DNA of 51,165 bases from a virus, in the IMG/VR virus record IMGVR_UViG_3300046369_000533, positions 1-51,165 of that record. One strand, 5' to 3'. The notes below the pieces were generated by a model. That model was not told where the DNA came from, made no database searches, and saw only the letters and a list, made by a program, of their open reading frames with translations. A program made the translations under genes and the position numbers. This document shows, piece by piece, positions 9,093-16,253 of this stretch. How positions within the stretch are numbered: position 1 is the stretch's first letter; every line of letters begins with the position of its first letter.

Positions 9093-9149
9093 TTGGATAC
9101 TAATAACTAGTACTAGAATATCTACACATTCATTAAAAGGGCAAAACGA

Positions 9150-10220
9150 ATGTTATATCTTATAGACTTGGAGAGTGTTGAATCTCGCTATACTAAGCAG
9201 TGGAAAACGCATCTCCCCACATTGTTACGAAGCAACGGCATTGATGTTACTGTGATTGAAGGTCCAACTGATATCCCAGCAGCCACTACACCGGGCGCAT
9301 TTCTTAACTTTGGAGGTACAAATATCTATAAGAGCGCACAGTTAGAACAAATAGCGAAAATGTTCTGTGATGGTAAAATCAATGATGGTGATTACTTTCT
9401 CTATACTGATGCGTGGAATCCCACTGTCATCCAGTTGAAATATATGGCAGAATTGCTTGGGATAAAAATCCGTATAGGTGGATTATGGCATGCTGGTAGT
9501 TATGATCCCCAAGATTTTCTAGGTCGCTTAATTGGTGATGCCTCATGGGTTCGAAAAGCAGAGATGTCAATGTATGATTGTTACAATGATAACTTCTTTG
9601 CTACTCGCTTTCATATTGATCTCTTTACAAATACGTTTTGGGATAATGATCGTGACATCGACAGGCAACTCCTTCACTCAATTAGACAAGTGGGTTGGCC
9701 GATGGAGTATATCGAAACTGATCTTGGTGCATATAAAAATAATAAAGCGAAAGAGGACATAATACTATTTCCACATCGTATCGCACCTGAGAAACAGCCA
9801 GAAGTTTTTGATTATATTGCTGAACAAATGCCCGAATATAAGTTCATCAAATGTCAAGAACTTGAATTGTCCAAACCAGACTACCACGATTTATTAAGTA
9901 AATCAAAGATGATATTCAGTGCTAACTTACAAGAAACATTGGGTATATCAATGTATGAAGGAATTGTAGTTGGAAGTGTACCAATGGTACCTGATAGATT
10001 ATCATACAGCGAAATGTGGAGTGAACAATTCAAGTATCCCAGTGAATGGACTACTTCGTTAGATTCAACAAAAAAGAACATAGAAAATATTAAAGCATAT
10101 ATCCATACTCAAATGAATAAGAATGCTGATATTCAACCTATGCTGCAAGAAGAAATTAATAGAGTTAAAAGTTTTTATTCAGGTAATGATATAGTAGATT
10201 ACCTAAATAATAATACTTGA
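9150..10220 (+). CDS. GT-B fold glycosyltransferase in the deazaguanine cluster
   Basis: A 356-residue protein whose C-terminal half looks like GT4-type glycosyltransferases. FPHRIAPEKQPEVF at about 210 fits the start of the nucleotide-sugar domain. ETLGISMYEGIVVGSVPMVPDR at about 271-292 fits the E-x7-E donor-binding motif. The N-terminal half would bind the acceptor. No signal peptide or membrane segment is visible, so it should act in the cytoplasm. It sits between the QueD-like and FolE genes, which suggests, but does not show, that it sugars a modified base, as T4 glucosyltransferases do for hydroxymethylcytosine. A glycan or protein target is the alternative. AAAGGG precedes the ATG. 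Confidence 0.72.
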   Translation: MLYLIDLESVESRYTKQWKTHLPTLLRSNGIDVTVIEGPTDIPAATTPGAFLNFGGTNIYKSAQLEQIAKMFCDGKINDGDYFLYTDAWNPTVIQLKYMAELLGIKIRIGGLWHAGSYDPQDFLGRLIGDASWVRKAEMSMYDCYNDNFFATRFHIDLFTNTFWDNDRDIDRQLLHSIRQVGWPMEYIETDLGAYKNNKAKEDIILFPHRIAPEKQPEVFDYIAEQMPEYKFIKCQELELSKPDYHDLLSKSKMIFSANLQETLGISMYEGIVVGSVPMVPDRLSYSEMWSEQFKYPSEWTTSLDSTKKNIENIKAYIHTQMNKNADIQPMLQEEINRVKSFYSGNDIVDYLNNNT

Positions 10221-10245
10221 CACTATGACGTATATGTAGTAATAT
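10217..10245 (+). promoter_or_regulatory. sigma70-like promoter before folE
   Basis: TTGACA at 10217-10222 overlaps the end of the glycosyltransferase gene. A 17-base spacer and TAATAT at 10240-10245 follow. It would drive the FolE and QueE-like genes starting at 10289. Confidence 0.68.
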
Positions 10246-10288
10246 AAAATATACAAATAGTTTGATTACATAGAAAGGAACATAGTAT

Positions 10289-10987
10289 ATGGCAAAGACT
10301 TCCGAAATTATTAAAGCACGATTAGAAGAGGCGGGCATTCGTTACTGGGCTGGGGATAACATCGCATCAGTACTAGAAGAAAATGATAAATCTGATCTAA
10401 TAGATGAACTCACTGATAAGTTTGAGAGCGTATTAGATACACTACTTATAGATAGAAAAACAGATCCTAACTCAATGGATACTGGTAGACGTTTGGCAAA
10501 GATGTATGTAAACGAACTCATGTCAGGGCGTTATAATCCCCCACCGCCTGCGACAGCATTCCCAAATGAACCTGATAACATTACAAATGAGCGTTATGAA
10601 GGTATGCTTGTAATTCGTAGTGAACTAACAAGTGTATGTTCACATCACCATCAACCTGTTAAAGGCATTGCATATATTGGTATTATTGCGGCGGATACGT
10701 TAATTGGACTCAGTAAATACACACGCATTGCACAATGGTGCGCACGAAGAGGCACATTACAAGAGGAACTTGCAATGGACATAAATCGTGAAATTCGTAA
10801 TGCGACAGGCTCTACAGACGTAGGTGTGTACATCCAAGCAACACACGGCTGCTGTGAAAATCGTGGCATCATGGCACATAGTTCTCTTACACAAACTACA
10901 GTACTTAAAGGATCATTCTTTAATAATCCACACGTTAAACAAGAATTTATGGATAACATTAAACTACAACAGGAGTTTAGCTGCTAA
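10289..10987 (+). CDS. folE: GTP cyclohydrolase I
   Basis: A 232-residue enzyme that converts GTP to dihydroneopterin triphosphate, the first step of 7-deazaguanine (and folate) synthesis. The zinc site is clear: SVCSHHHQP with C117, H119 and H120, and a second Cys in THGCCENRG (188/189). GLSKYTRIAQWCARRGTLQEEL (about 140-161) is the conserved GLSK and Q-E-R region of FolE. The length is near that of E. coli FolE (222 aa). It has its own promoter and an AAAGGA ribosome site. Its stop overlaps the start of the QueE-like gene by one base (TAATG), so the two are translationally linked. Confidence 0.94.
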   Translation: MAKTSEIIKARLEEAGIRYWAGDNIASVLEENDKSDLIDELTDKFESVLDTLLIDRKTDPNSMDTGRRLAKMYVNELMSGRYNPPPPATAFPNEPDNITNERYEGMLVIRSELTSVCSHHHQPVKGIAYIGIIAADTLIGLSKYTRIAQWCARRGTLQEELAMDINREIRNATGSTDVGVYIQATHGCCENRGIMAHSSLTQTTVLKGSFFNNPHVKQEFMDNIKLQQEFSC

Positions 10988-11859
10988 TGAAACTAAGATA
11001 TTCAGAAGCGTTTTATAGCGTACAAGGAGAAGGCAAGTATGTAGGAGTGCCTAGTGTATTTCTACGTACTTTTGGTTGTAACTTTCGCTGCCAAAACTTT
11101 GGACTAAATAAAGACAGAGAAAAAACTCGGTATAATCCAGAAGTTGAACAACTTATCAAAGATGGTGTACATGAAAAGGTAGAAAAGTTTGAAGACTTGC
11201 CTATCATACATACTGGATGTGATACGTATGCAAGCATCTATCCAGAATTCAAACACCTTGTGTTTGATAGAACGATTGATGAAGTAGTAGAACATCTATT
11301 GTCTCTAACGCCAGAAGGAAAATGGACACAAGATAATGGTCAAGATATTCATCTAATTCTAACAGGTGGCGAACCGTTACTTGCTTGGCAAAAATTATAT
11401 GTTGAATTATTTCAACACCCACGTATGCAGGATCTAAAAAATGTCACATTCGAAACCAACACTACGCAGCATCTTTATGATGAACTCTTCGATTATTTCA
11501 ACAACAATGACAACCTTAAAGTCACTTTTAGTTGCTCACCAAAACTATCCGTTTCGGGCGAGTCTTGGGATGATGCTATTAAGCCTAATATTGCTTATGA
11601 GTATAATATTTTGGATGCTAGTGACGTTTACCTTAAGTTTGTTGTTTCTGATAGAAACGACGTTGATGAAGTTACTAGGGCTGTTCAGCAATACAGGGAT
11701 GCCGGGTTGGAATGTCCAGTATATCTTATGCCGATGGGGGGACGCAGTGAAGAATATTCCCTTAACGTACAGGAAGTGGCGGAACTCTGTATGGCGCAAG
11801 GATGGAGGTTTACACCAAGACTCCACATATCTTTATTCGGAAATGCCTGGGGGACTTGA
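10987..11859 (+). CDS. queE: QueE-like 7-carboxy-7-deazaguanine synthase (radical SAM)
   Basis: A 290-residue radical SAM enzyme, expected to rearrange 6-carboxytetrahydropterin to 7-carboxy-7-deazaguanine. The start YSEAFYSVQGEGKYVGVPSVF is typical of QueE. The cluster motif is unusual: C31 and C35 (GCNFRC) are followed by Phe at the place of the third Cys. The next Cys is C78 in HTGCDTYAS, whose CDT resembles the end of a normal QueE motif. About 40 residues therefore appear inserted between the second and third ligands. TGGEP at 126-130 binds SAM. The end SLFGNAWGT matches the QueE ending. Bacterial QueE enzymes with an expanded motif (CX14CX2C) are known. Confidence 0.85.
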   Translation: MKLRYSEAFYSVQGEGKYVGVPSVFLRTFGCNFRCQNFGLNKDREKTRYNPEVEQLIKDGVHEKVEKFEDLPIIHTGCDTYASIYPEFKHLVFDRTIDEVVEHLLSLTPEGKWTQDNGQDIHLILTGGEPLLAWQKLYVELFQHPRMQDLKNVTFETNTTQHLYDELFDYFNNNDNLKVTFSCSPKLSVSGESWDDAIKPNIAYEYNILDASDVYLKFVVSDRNDVDEVTRAVQQYRDAGLECPVYLMPMGGRSEEYSLNVQEVAELCMAQGWRFTPRLHISLFGNAWGT

Positions 11860-11925
11860 CGAGGTTACAAAATATAATCGTGGTATTACATCAGAGGAAC
11901 AACTTGAGAATATTAGGAAAAAATT

Positions 11926-12108
11926 ATGAAAGACCCAAAAGTAGAAGTAATGGTTAAAGAACTAAACACTTTGGTAAGCAATATGAATAAACTAAATGTC
12001 AAATTGTATAAACAAGGAGTGTCATATAAATTGAACGATGGATTTAATGATGACCAAAATGCAAAACTAGTTGAAATACAATATCTACAACAAAAAGTGG
12101 AGTATTAA
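11926..12108 (+). CDS. Small protein of unknown function
   Basis: A 60-residue charged, probably helical protein with no motif I recognise. ATG 11926 is preceded by AGGAAAAAATT, a usable ribosome site. It starts 66 bases after the QueE-like stop and ends just before the next gene, whose ribosome site lies inside its last codons. Probably co-transcribed with folE and queE. Confidence 0.6.
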   Translation: MKDPKVEVMVKELNTLVSNMNKLNVKLYKQGVSYKLNDGFNDDQNAKLVEIQYLQQKVEY

Positions 12109-12112
12109 TATT

Positions 12113-12583
12113 ATGAGTAAAGTTAAAGACTGGTTCATAACAATGCTTATGGATTCAAAAAGTAAAGAAAAATATATCATTGAAAAAGTTTCAGATAGTG
12201 ATACAAAAGCAAGAAAACTATTAGATTATAAACTAAAGCATAAAGAAATTTCATCGGATGAATTTGATAAGTCTACTGCAACATTAAATGAAGAGCCATA
12301 TATACGTGTGGTAAGTTTAGAAATGGATCCAACATCACCAAGCGCGGGATACTTTGAACTAGATTTCAATGAACACTTTGTTGAATATCTTGCTAACAGC
12401 GGTTATGAGGGTGTAGAACCAGATGAAATTGTAGATAATTGGTTTAATGATTTATGTCAAAATATTGTAATGGAAGGACTTGAAGATAGTGAAGGTATCA
12501 CAAAAAGTGTCGATTCTTCTAGCAAAGAAGGCTTAATCATTCAAAAATTAAAAACTGATGATGGTAATGCAGAATACTCTTGA
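12113..12583 (+). CDS. Conserved-type phage protein of unknown function
   Basis: A 156-residue soluble protein, acidic in its second half (FELDFNEHFVEYLANSGYEGVEPDEIVDNWF). The segment KARKLLDYKLKHKEISSDEFDK resembles a short helical-hairpin motif, but I cannot assign a family. I chose ATG 12113 because GTGGAG lies 10 bases upstream. The longer form from 12071 would run inside the preceding gene without a ribosome site. It closes the folE-queE transcription unit, since a new promoter begins at its stop codon. Confidence 0.65.
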   Translation: MSKVKDWFITMLMDSKSKEKYIIEKVSDSDTKARKLLDYKLKHKEISSDEFDKSTATLNEEPYIRVVSLEMDPTSPSAGYFELDFNEHFVEYLANSGYEGVEPDEIVDNWFNDLCQNIVMEGLEDSEGITKSVDSSSKEGLIIQKLKTDDGNAEYS

Positions 12584-12608
12584 CATTAGTATTTAAATCA
12601 TCTATGAT
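12580..12608 (+). promoter_or_regulatory. sigma70-like promoter before the RNase H-like gene
   Basis: TTGACA at 12580-12585 overlaps the upstream stop codon. The spacer is 17 bases and the -10 box is TATGAT at 12603-12608. The downstream gene starts at 12638 after an AGAGGT ribosome site. Confidence 0.75.
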
Positions 12609-12637
12609 AGAATCATAATTTAAAAACAGAGGTAATA

Positions 12638-13639
12638 ATGGCTACTTTCATTCTAGTTGACAGTCTTAATATGTATCATCGTGCAAAACATGTAACCCAT
12701 CGTGGCGCTGACATCGATACAAAAATTGGTATGTCATTTCACATTATGATGTCAAGTGTAAAGATGTGTTATAATATGTTTAACGCAGACCATGCAGTAT
12801 TTTGTTTAGAAGGGCGTAGTTGGCGTAAAGACTTTTATACACCGTATAAGGCACAGCGCAAAGTTGCACAACAAGCAAAGAGTGAGCGTGAGCAAGAAGA
12901 AGACGCTATTATGTTTGGTGCATACGATAGTATGATTAAGTTCCTAGATGAACGTACTAATTGTACTTTATTACAGAACCCAGAAGCAGAAGCAGATGAT
13001 ATGATTGCTTTATTCATCGAATCACATCCCAATGACCATCACGTTATTATTAGTAGTGATAGTGATTATCAACAGTTGATTTGTGATAATGTAACTATCT
13101 ATGATGGAGTACAAAATCGTATCATTACTCCCAATGGGTTTTTTAAGGATGATAAAAAACGTACTCCTATCAAAGATAAGAAGACTAAAGAAGTGATGCC
13201 CGCACCTGATCCTGAATGGTTACTATTTGAGAAATGTATCCGCGGTGACACAAGTGATAATATCTTTAGTGCATATCCTGGTTGCAGAAAGAAAGGGACT
13301 AAGAATAAAGTTGGTATGATTGAAGCATATGAAGACCGTGATACTGGAGGTTTTAATTGGAATAACTTTATGTTACAACGGTGGACTGACCATAATGGCG
13401 AAGAACACACAGTGCGTGATATGTATGAACGTAATAAAAAATTGATCGATCTTACTGCACAACCGCATGATCTCAAAGTAAAGTTCATTGAAACTATTGC
13501 TGAACGTAGTGTACCCAAGACAAAAGCGGGCGTAGGGATTAACTTCTTACGTTGGTGTGGTGAATGGGACTTACAAAATCTAGCGAAAGCACCAGATGAA
13601 ATGGCTGCAATTCTTAACAAAGCATACCCACATGCTTAA
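12638..13639 (+). CDS. rnh: T4 RNase H-like 5'-3' exonuclease
   Basis: A 333-residue FEN-type nuclease (T4 RNase H is 305 aa) that removes RNA primers from Okazaki fragments. Acidic metal ligands are visible in FILVDSLN near residue 8, EAEADDMIALF near 112-122 and IISSDSDYQQLI near 132-143. IRGDTSDNIFSAYPGC near 205 matches the helix-hairpin-helix entry with GDxSDN. It lies in the replication region under its own promoter. The last codons overlap the start of the HAD-family gene (ATGCTTAA), suggesting coupled translation. Confidence 0.9.
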   Translation: MATFILVDSLNMYHRAKHVTHRGADIDTKIGMSFHIMMSSVKMCYNMFNADHAVFCLEGRSWRKDFYTPYKAQRKVAQQAKSEREQEEDAIMFGAYDSMIKFLDERTNCTLLQNPEAEADDMIALFIESHPNDHHVIISSDSDYQQLICDNVTIYDGVQNRIITPNGFFKDDKKRTPIKDKKTKEVMPAPDPEWLLFEKCIRGDTSDNIFSAYPGCRKKGTKNKVGMIEAYEDRDTGGFNWNNFMLQRWTDHNGEEHTVRDMYERNKKLIDLTAQPHDLKVKFIETIAERSVPKTKAGVGINFLRWCGEWDLQNLAKAPDEMAAILNKAYPHA

Positions 13640-14348
13640 ATATATTTTTGATGTGGATGGAACACTAACACCAAGTAGAGGGGCAATTAATGCCTCTTTC
13701 TTGCGTTTCATGTTAAAGTTCTGTAAATCAAATAATGTATATCTTGCAACAGGAAGTGACGCGCCAAAGACTATTGAGCAAATAGGAAATGGTCTATTTA
13801 ATTCTGTGAAACGTTCATACAACTGTAATGGTAACTCAGTGTGGGAAAAGGGCGTTAATGTGCGTAATAATTCATGGAATATTTCAGTCCCTGCACATCA
13901 AACATTAAGATACTGGTTAGACAATACAAAGTTTCCGCACCTAACAGGTACTCATATTGAAGAACGTCCGGGTATGGTTAACTTCTCAGTTGTGGGGCGG
14001 GGTGCCAGTACTGAACAACGTGCTGAATATGTAAAGTGGGATAAAGAATATAATGAACGTGAAAACATGGCATTGTATATCAATTATAATGATGATGAAT
14101 TCAAGGGCGTGACTGCAACTGTAGGAGGGGAAACTGGAATTGATATTGCTCCTACTGGTTCTGATAAAAGTCAAATACTTAAAGATTTTACAAAATCTGA
14201 TACAATTATATTTTTCGGCGATGCTATCTTTGATGGCGGTAATGATTATACACTAGCACAAGCAATTAAGAAAAAAGGTGTAGGTAGAACCCATAAAGTA
14301 TCTGGATGGGAAGAAACTTACGAAATATTAAAAAATGTATACGGTTGA
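13632..14348 (+). CDS. Phosphomannomutase-like HAD-family enzyme
   Basis: A 238-residue HAD protein with the catalytic motif DVDGTLTPS at about 7-15. Phosphomannomutase-type features follow: VYLATGSDAPKTIEQIG, YNCNGNSVWEKG, HIEERPGMVNFSVVGR, VGGETGIDIAPTGSDKSQIL and FFGDAIFDGGNDY. These match eukaryote-type phosphomannomutase (mannose-6-P to mannose-1-P) more than simple phosphatases, and length is close to that family. In this genome it could feed a sugar nucleotide to the many glycosyltransferases, which is inference. ATG 13632 overlaps the stop of the nuclease gene. A longer frame from 13596 lies wholly inside that gene. Confidence 0.82.
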   Translation: MLKYIFDVDGTLTPSRGAINASFLRFMLKFCKSNNVYLATGSDAPKTIEQIGNGLFNSVKRSYNCNGNSVWEKGVNVRNNSWNISVPAHQTLRYWLDNTKFPHLTGTHIEERPGMVNFSVVGRGASTEQRAEYVKWDKEYNERENMALYINYNDDEFKGVTATVGGETGIDIAPTGSDKSQILKDFTKSDTIIFFGDAIFDGGNDYTLAQAIKKKGVGRTHKVSGWEETYEILKNVYG

Positions 14349-14814
14349 AATAGTAAAAGATAAGTTCTGGATTGTAGAAGATGCTGGGATAAAACTTGGT
14401 CTCATTCGTAGGACTGAATCTTCAGACTTTGAAGTAATCATGCAGGATGCTATAGATATTGAGACTCTACCGTTAGATGCTCTAACTTCAAAGTACGGAA
14501 GTAAAATTCTTGAATCTAAGCAAGTTAAGAAAAATATAAGTGTTGAATATGGAAAAGATATAGATGAAGTCGAAAGTTACCCATCTAAACATATTGCATT
14601 TAATAAAGGTTTAGATGAAAAAAATATTCCAATCTACACAAAAACCGAAAAATCAAAAGTGATATACGCAGCAGGATATTATGGTTTACATTTTACCGGT
14701 GTTTGGAGGAATGCATATTGTGTAAAACGTGACACGCTAGATACATATGAATATATCGGACCATTTAAAACAAAGACACAACTAGAAGCAGAAATTGCTA
14801 GGATTAACAAATGA
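14335..14814 (+). CDS. Phage protein of unknown function
   Basis: A 159-residue soluble protein overlapping the HAD gene by 14 bases. The C-terminal part (VIYAAGYYGLHFTGVWRNAYC followed by YIGPFKTKTQLEAEIARINK) looks like a small compact domain, but I do not recognise the family. It overlaps the next gene by four bases (ATGA), which marks an operon of short genes from 12638 to about 15309. Confidence 0.7.
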   Translation: MYTVEIVKDKFWIVEDAGIKLGLIRRTESSDFEVIMQDAIDIETLPLDALTSKYGSKILESKQVKKNISVEYGKDIDEVESYPSKHIAFNKGLDEKNIPIYTKTEKSKVIYAAGYYGLHFTGVWRNAYCVKRDTLDTYEYIGPFKTKTQLEAEIARINK

Positions 14815-15008
14815 ACGATTACAAACAAATAAAAAGTTTTCTAATGGCAGTTAATAAATCTGCAGTTAGAAAAGATCCATTTGTTCGTATAAGTATGGAA
14901 GATGCTATTAAACTACAAACGGAATTATCTTTACTTCTTATAGAACTAAAAGATACAAATAAAACACCAGAAACAGTAACATTCGACGGAGGAAAATTTA
15001 ATGCCTGA
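14811..15008 (+). CDS. Small protein of unknown function
   Basis: A 65-residue protein, mostly helical by composition, with no recognisable motif. Its start overlaps the previous stop (ATGA). Its last codons contain GGAGGAAAATTT, which is the ribosome site of the next gene, starting at 15001. Confidence 0.65.
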   Translation: MNDYKQIKSFLMAVNKSAVRKDPFVRISMEDAIKLQTELSLLLIELKDTNKTPETVTFDGGKFNA

Positions 15009-15309
15009 TTTCAATGCAGTTATGATTATAGGACACTTTGTAGTTTCTATATTTCAAGTCCCACTGGGACAACCACTATATCAATTTATGCCATTTCCAA
15101 GTATGGATAGATGTCAAGAATATATACAATATGTAGTAACACCACCAGCAGGATTCACTATGGATCTAGAATACAAAATGTATAAGACAGCAGAGTGTAT
15201 CACAAAGGAAGAATTCCAAAGACAAATGGAATTATTTAATCAGCAGCAAAGCGGAAACTCATCTGCGCCGGTAGCACCTAAACTACCTGAAAATAAAGGT
15301 GGATGGTAA
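15001..15309 (+). CDS. Small, possibly membrane-anchored protein of unknown function
   Basis: A 102-residue protein. Residues about 5-20 (NAVMIIGHFVVSIFQV) are hydrophobic and could be a membrane anchor or uncleaved signal. The rest contains two Cys and ends in a Pro/Gln-rich tail. GGAGG lies ideally ahead of ATG 15001. It precedes the membrane protease and SbmA-like genes and could act with them at the envelope, but this rests only on position. Confidence 0.62.
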   Translation: MPDFNAVMIIGHFVVSIFQVPLGQPLYQFMPFPSMDRCQEYIQYVVTPPAGFTMDLEYKMYKTAECITKEEFQRQMELFNQQQSGNSSAPVAPKLPENKGGW

Positions 15310-15312
15310 TAA

Positions 15313-15320
15313 GATAAATA
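15313..15320 (+). promoter_or_regulatory. Possible T4-late-type promoter box
   Basis: GATAAATA lies 29 bases before the protease gene, close to the T4 late -10 element TATAAATA. An AAGGA ribosome site sits between box and ATG. In an AT-rich genome one such octamer is weak evidence. Similar boxes at a similar distance occur at 17374 and 38242. Confidence 0.4.
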
Positions 15321-15349
15321 TACTATAATACCAATAAGGAAAATAGTGT

Positions 15350-16222
15350 ATGACATATTTAAGTAAAGCACGGCAGATAATAATTGAAACAATAAAATCA
15401 ACATGGGTATACAAACAACTTAGAAAACTGGTGGCAAAACCTATATACCTATTACTAATTGTCGCAGTTATATTACTTAGTGGCTTTCATTTAAAAAACT
15501 ATGTCAATTCATATATTGCAGAATTTAAAAGACTAAATGATGCATCTACAAAAGCAGAAAAGTTAAAATCTGAAGTTGAAAAACATTTAGATTTTGTTAA
15601 GGTAGATGATTTCTTATATACATTAACTGGTAGTGTTGGTGATGGAGACTGTGACCGTATCGTCCCCAATATGCCAATGGACTTTACTGTTATTCTAGAA
15701 AGCCCAGGTGGCAATCTAGCAGAAGGATCTTGTATTGCAGCACACTTTAAGTTAAGAAATGTTGTAACAGTTGTGCGTGATACACCAGTAATGAATGCAA
15801 ACGGTAAGATTATATACTCTCCTGGCAAAGTTGGAGATGATTTAGATATCGATCACCTAAAAAACAAAACAGTGTGTGCAAGTGCGTGTGGTCTTATGTT
15901 CTTAGGCGGTGATAGAAGATATCTTATTGGTGATGTTTGGTTCGGTATTCACGGGCCAGGCACACCAGAACAATTTATTAATAGAATGCCTGCTAGACAA
16001 GCAGAATCTGGAGCATACCGCACTGCTAGTAATCTCTTGGGATTATTAGAAGAACTTGGTGTTGATGATCCAGAGGTTCGTAAATTGTTTATACAAATCC
16101 CAAATCAAACTATGTATTGGTTGAAACCAACTGACTTCAAAGCGAAACCAGGACTAGTTTCTTTGGCAACAAATTATGTAAATTTTTGGGGTTTGACTAC
16201 TGCAACACTTAATCCAGTATAA
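15350..16222 (+). CDS. Membrane-anchored ClpP/SppA-like serine protease
   Basis: A 290-residue protein with one membrane segment (about 31-46, PIYLLLIVAVILLSGF), a short coiled stretch (about 55-80) and a crotonase/ClpP-type domain. ILESPGGNLAEG at 116-126 matches the ESPGG oxyanion region. CASACGLMFLGGDRR at 176-190 carries the likely nucleophile S178. H201 in GIHGPG is the likely base. This resembles periplasmic COG3904-type proteins. Orientation (N-in, protease outside) is inferred from the basic N-terminus. It is followed by the SbmA-like gene after 31 bases and probably shares its transcript. The substrate is unknown. Confidence 0.75.
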   Translation: MTYLSKARQIIIETIKSTWVYKQLRKLVAKPIYLLLIVAVILLSGFHLKNYVNSYIAEFKRLNDASTKAEKLKSEVEKHLDFVKVDDFLYTLTGSVGDGDCDRIVPNMPMDFTVILESPGGNLAEGSCIAAHFKLRNVVTVVRDTPVMNANGKIIYSPGKVGDDLDIDHLKNKTVCASACGLMFLGGDRRYLIGDVWFGIHGPGTPEQFINRMPARQAESGAYRTASNLLGLLEELGVDDPEVRKLFIQIPNQTMYWLKPTDFKAKPGLVSLATNYVNFWGLTTATLNPV

Positions 16223-16253
16223 GGATAAGGTTGCCAAATAGGAGGACTACAAA

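Noticed and set aside
11441-11929. A second plus-strand frame overlapping the end of the QueE-like gene and running 70 bases past it, as a frameshifted continuation
   Set aside because: The QueE frame ends in the family-typical FGNAWGT, so no extension is needed. The overlapping frame lacks family features. A 28-residue peptide from ATG 11843 is conceivable but unsupported.
12071-12112. A longer start for the 156-residue protein
   Set aside because: It lies inside the preceding gene without a ribosome site. ATG 12113 follows GTGGAG.
13596-13631. A longer start for the phosphomannomutase-like protein
   Set aside because: The HAD motif DVDGT normally lies within the first 15 residues, which fits ATG 13632.
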